Translations under genes and position numbers: made by a program
Assembly: GCA_036417435.1 (NCBI GenBank)
Contig: CM070913.1
Span: 16,522,680 to 16,586,679 of the forward strand
Direction of reading: 5' to 3'
Length of the DNA stretch: 64,000 nt
Origin: Inia geoffrensis
Lineage: Eukaryota > Chordata > Mammalia > Artiodactyla > Iniidae
The notes under the pieces: model-generated
Seen by the model: the letters and a program-made list of their open reading frames with translations, nothing else
Told to the model about the DNA's origin: nothing
Database searches by the model: none
Shown: in pieces, positions 60,361 to 64,000 of the stretch
Layout: each line of letters opens with the position of its first letter
Numbering within the stretch: the first letter of the stretch is position 1

Positions 60361-62639
60361 CATAAAATCTATTCCTGGGAGGGACCCTGTATCAAATTAA
60401 TGTTTTTAAAAATTGGAAATAAAGCCTTAGGGAGATAACTAATACTGTGCTGTGATGTTGGTTTGCTAGCTCTTCTGGAAGCATCTTATCAATTCCTCCT
60501 TTTTCTGATATGCTCTTATTTTTCATTACTCAGGAATTGAATGATTTAGATAAAACTTTTTGGAAATAGGTCTGTTTGGAGACAGAACACCCTTTGAGAA
60601 CTAATTTCTTGTTATCACTTTCCAAAACTCAGGAAGTGAATAGAGTTGAATACTGAGGGATGCTTCTATATGAAATACATGGACCTACGTAACATAAGAC
60701 ATTTTCCAGAACTGAGTGTACCTAAGTCTTTCCTTTTGCTTTGGACTGGACACACAGCAGACACTCAACAAATTGCTGACAGAATGCAAAGGAGAAGAAA
60801 TTCTATCACGCACCCCAAACCTAAGGGAGGGAGGGAGTGAGGGACTGTGTCTTCCAGGGCAGCAGGCATCCCAAAGTGGGAGGCAGGAAGGCCGATGGGG
60901 AGGCGTAGGAGCCCCGTGGAGAGCACAGCTCATCATGCCATCTCCACACAGATCTTCTGGAGAAACCAGTGAACAAAAGTGGCCCCAGCGTTGATGGAGG
61001 TGACATGCAATGTTCTGGGGCCTGTCCACCCATTTTGACACCCCGTTGACAAAAGGTGGAAGAAGTTGGCCAATGAAAGTTAGCAAAGAGCCGCTGGATT
61101 CGTGTAACTCATGTCAGCCTATTAGACAGATTCTTTATTGGAAGCTCTCCTGGGCCTGGACGTTGAAGGGACAGACTCCTGGAACCACTATTTATCCTTG
61201 AATTAAAAACCCCTTGGAAACACTCTTGGGCTTTGCCATTTGAATCCATAATGCACCAACAAGGCTGGAGACGTTTGCTTTCAGTAGCTTTAACGACTCC
61301 CCTTGTTGTTGGTTGGTTTCGGGGGTTTTAGGTTTGCCTGGAGCAGATCCTATCTCCTCACTTGGTAAGCTGGCGACTTATCATAGCAGCAGGAGCCTTC
61401 CACGTAATACCTGTGGCATCAGTCTCTGCAGCCAGCGGCCGCTTTGCCACAATGTCACCTTGGCTGTGCTCCTGAAGACAGTGTGGTGGCTCTTGACAGT
61501 GGCGTCTGTTGGGCTGCTTCCCTGTGCTAAGCGTGAGCGGTGCAAGGACCAGCATGGGTTTGTTGGGGACCAGGACAAGCCTCAAAGAGACAGTTAGCAT
61601 ATTCTCAGGGTAGTGATATTTGACATACTTGCACGGAGCGACCGTGGTGTGATTGTTCAGGCCGAGCTGCCTTGGGAAGGTGCTGGAGCAGGGGCACAAC
61701 TGACTGACCTGGCCCTGTCTCCTATGCTTTTTGCCCCACTTTGTTGCAAATTTAGCTGAACTATGTCTATCCCTTGGGTCACTGTGAAGTTTCAATTCCC
61801 TTTGCAAAATATTCTGAGGTCCTCATTAGAGATGAGAAGAGTATTTGTTAAATATGGGTAATAAATTAGACTTGGGCCTTCTCTTCTGGGTAGCTAGCAG
61901 GTAATTTATTCTCTTTTCACACTGCAGTGAAGTCCCGAAATGCTGACAGCTGCAGAACGACCAACTCACCTGCATTCTGTTTTCAGTTTGTTTCTTAGGA
62001 CCCTTGATGAGGAAGCTTGAAAACGAAAAACAGACAAAAGAACCCCAAAACTTTGTTATTTAAATGATCTGATGTTTCCCTGGCCAAAGATTTAAAAGAT
62101 GCAAAGATTTCAGAAAACTGTGCGAATGAGCTTTCCGCTGCCAAGTTTCAGGAAGGAGAGAACACTCTTTCTGAGTGGTTTTCAATTGTCTGCTGTGATC
62201 AGTGATTCATTTCCCCATTACATTACATTAAAGGGATTAAAAAATGACACTACCCTCCTTTGCATCCAATTTTTATGAGTCACTTGTATGATGGTGTGTC
62301 ATGAGTAATAAAGATGGACCAGACAGTTAAATAGGTGTAGAACTTGCAATACACTTTTACAACGAATCCAAGTTCACTTTCAAATAACACTATACCACTT
62401 CACAGATATTACGAGTACCTTATAAGAACAAAATAATCCTAATTCTTTCCTCCTGTCCCTTGTATCATTGGTGTCATTCATTCCACTTATATATAGGTAT
62501 ATATGTATATAAATATATATATACACATGCACACAAGCATATATAATTGAATACATTGTTGCTATTATTTTTTTGAACAAAATGTTAACTGTTAGAGCAA
62601 TTAAAAATAAGAAGAATAAAAGTTTATGTTATCTTCACT
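60361..62639. other. Intergenic, no gene seen
   Basis: A moderately GC-rich block (60780-61000, 61270-61760) gives ORFs up to 149 codons without a recognised family. A short L2-like trace is at about 60740-60790. TA/CA simple sequence is at about 62485-62545. Confidence 0.5.
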
Positions 62640-63880
62640 TATTCTTCCTTCAATGTTGATGTTCGTCCTTTCTTTATGCAGATCCAAGTTTCTGACCTGG
62701 ATTATTTTCCCTCTCTCTGAAGAACTTCTTTCAACATTTCTTGCACAGTAGGTTTACTAGGAACAAATTCTCAGTTTTTGTTTGTCTGAGAAGGTATTTG
62801 TTTCTCCTTCACTTTTTTTTTAAAATAAATTTATTTATTTTTTGGCTGTGTTGGGTCTTTCTTGCTGCACACGGGCTTTCTCTAGTTGCGGTGAGCAGGG
62901 GCTACTCTTCATTGCGGTGCTCAGGCTTCTCATTGCGGTGGCTTCTCTTGTTGCGGAGCATGGGCTCTAGGCGTGCAGGCTTCAGTAGTTGTGGCACAAA
63001 GGCTCCGTAGTTGTGGCTCACAGGCTCTAGAATGTAGGCTCAGTAGTTGTGGCGCACGGGCTTAGTTGCTACACGGCATGTGGGACCTTCCCGGACCAGG
63101 GCTCGAACCCGTGTCCCCCGCATTGGCAGGGGGATTCTTAAGCACTGCGCCACCAGGGAAGTCCGGGAATTTTTCCTTAATTTCTGACTTTCTGTAATTT
63201 GAAAATGATATGCCTAGATGTAGTTTGGGGGTGGCATTTATCCTGCTTGGTTTTCTGAGCTTCCTAAATCTATGGTTTGGTATCTGATATTAGTTTGAGG
63301 AAACAATGTCAATATATTTGGTAAAGAAAGTCATTGTTTCAAATATTTCTCCTCTACCTTTTTCCCTCCCCTTCTGATATTCTCATTATGCTATACCTTT
63401 TGTAGCTGTCCTACAGTCCTTGAATATTGTTTTTTTTTTTTAAAGTCTTTGTTCTCTTTTCAGTTTTAGAGGATTCTATTGACATATCCTCCAGCTCAGA
63501 GATTCTTTCCTCAGCCATATCTAGTTTACTAATAAGATCACCAAAAGCATTCCTTTCTGTTAGTGATTTTTTAATCTCTAGCATTTCTTTTTGGTTCTTT
63601 CCTAGGATTTCCATCTCTCTGTGGACATTGCCCACCTGCTCTTATGCACTGTCCACTTTATCCGCTAGAACCCTTAGCACGTTCATCATAGCTGTTTATA
63701 ATTTCCAATCTGATTATCCCAACATACCTCCCATGTCTGGTTCTGACACGTGTTCTGTCTCTTCAAATTGTGGGTTTTTTTTTTTTTTTTTTTTTGCCTT
63801 TTGGCATACCTTACAGTTTTTTCTTGATAGCCAGACGTGATATACTGGGTCAAAGGAATTGACGTAAACAGGCCTTCATT
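62640..63880 (-). mobile_element. L1/HAL1-type LINE with ORF1 remnant, antisense
   Basis: On the minus strand 63635-63411 reads a coiled-coil typical of L1-class ORF1 protein, with AEERISELED and NAFGDLISKLD motifs, but it is broken on both sides. Plus-strand blocks GAGATTCTTTCCTCAGCCAT, GCATTTCTTTTTGGTTCTTT and TTTTCTTGATAGCCAGACGT are familiar reverse-complement LINE text. A CHR SINE at 62811-63165 interrupts it. I cannot separate HAL1 from an old L1M. Confidence 0.7.
62811..63165 (-). mobile_element. CHR SINE, long form, antisense
   Basis: The head CGCCACCAGGGAAGTCC is at the right, and AATTTATTTATTTTTTGGCT at the left is the tail junction. The body is complete (TGCGGTGAGCAGGGGCTACT; TAGTTGTGGCGCACGGGCTT). 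No clear target-site duplication, and some host LINE sequence may be missing at the junction. Confidence 0.9.
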
Positions 63881-64000
63881 ATTTTTTTTGGCCGCATTGT
63901 TATTTTTTTTGGCCACACCGCACAGCTTGTGGGATCTTAGTCCCCCAACCCGGGATGGAACCTGGGGCCCCAGCAGTGACAGTGATGAGTCCTAACCACT
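63881..64000 (-). mobile_element. tRNA-derived SINE (Bov-tA/ART2-like), cut by window end
   Basis: TTGGCCACACCGCACAGCTT, TGTGGGATCTTAGTCCCCCA and GATGAGTCCTAACCACT are reverse-complement SINE text. Its head lies beyond position 64000. TTTTTTTTGGCCGCATTGTT just before suggests a small duplication of the tail junction. Confidence 0.8.

Noticed and set aside
28204..64000. Exons of TNFRSF11A or another neighbour
   Set aside because: TNFRSF11A is expected on this side from human gene order, but I saw no cysteine-rich receptor motifs or plausible coding exons with splice sites. The distance in human is also larger than this window.

Overview
The window is nuclear DNA of a mammal, very probably a cetacean. 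It holds one protein-coding gene in pieces and a dense layer of old transposons. The organism call rests on many copies of the CHR tRNA-derived SINE (heads like CTTCCCTGGTGGCGCAGTGG), both as long copies of about 320-350 bp and as shortened copies of about 200 bp with an internal deletion typical of whale genomes. BovB and Bov-A, which are abundant in ruminants, are not seen.

Region 1-26524 (minus strand) is the 5' part of ZCCHC2, a PX-domain and CCHC zinc-knuckle protein. Five coding exons can be placed to the base: exon 1 at 26524-25577, exon 2 at 13232-13121, exon 3 at 10531-10455, exon 4 at 8205-8134 and exon 5 at 5160-5048. All junctions are GT-AG and the phases join, giving 440 complete codons. 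The PX domain starts in exon 3 and is still incomplete where exon 5 ends. The rest of the gene, including the zinc knuckle, lies beyond position 1.

Exon 1 sits in a large CpG island (about 25480-27660) with paired CCAAT boxes and GC boxes upstream of the start codon. A second, smaller CpG-rich patch lies inside intron 1 (about 22975-23545). It carries a YY1-type motif, a CACGTG box and short ORFs on both strands, and is the best candidate for an undescribed promoter or first exon.

Region 27660-64000 is upstream intergenic DNA. In human this side of ZCCHC2 faces TNFRSF11A, but no exon of it or of any other gene is recognisable here. The region is made of L1 fragments on both strands, CHR and related SINEs (most with clear target-site duplications), L2 and MIR remnants, hAT and Tigger DNA transposons, a MaLR LTR and microsatellites. 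Several are nested, for example two SINEs inside one L1 at 39.9-41.7 kb. A short retrotransposed mRNA 3' end (41838-42115) has a poly(A) signal, a poly(A) tail and an 11-bp target-site duplication; its source gene is not recognised.

No RNA gene, CRISPR array, operon or other bacterial-type system is present. Apart from ZCCHC2, the long ORFs are chance products of GC-rich or repetitive DNA. Repeat family names and human comparisons are from memory; exon boundaries and target-site duplications are read from the sequence.
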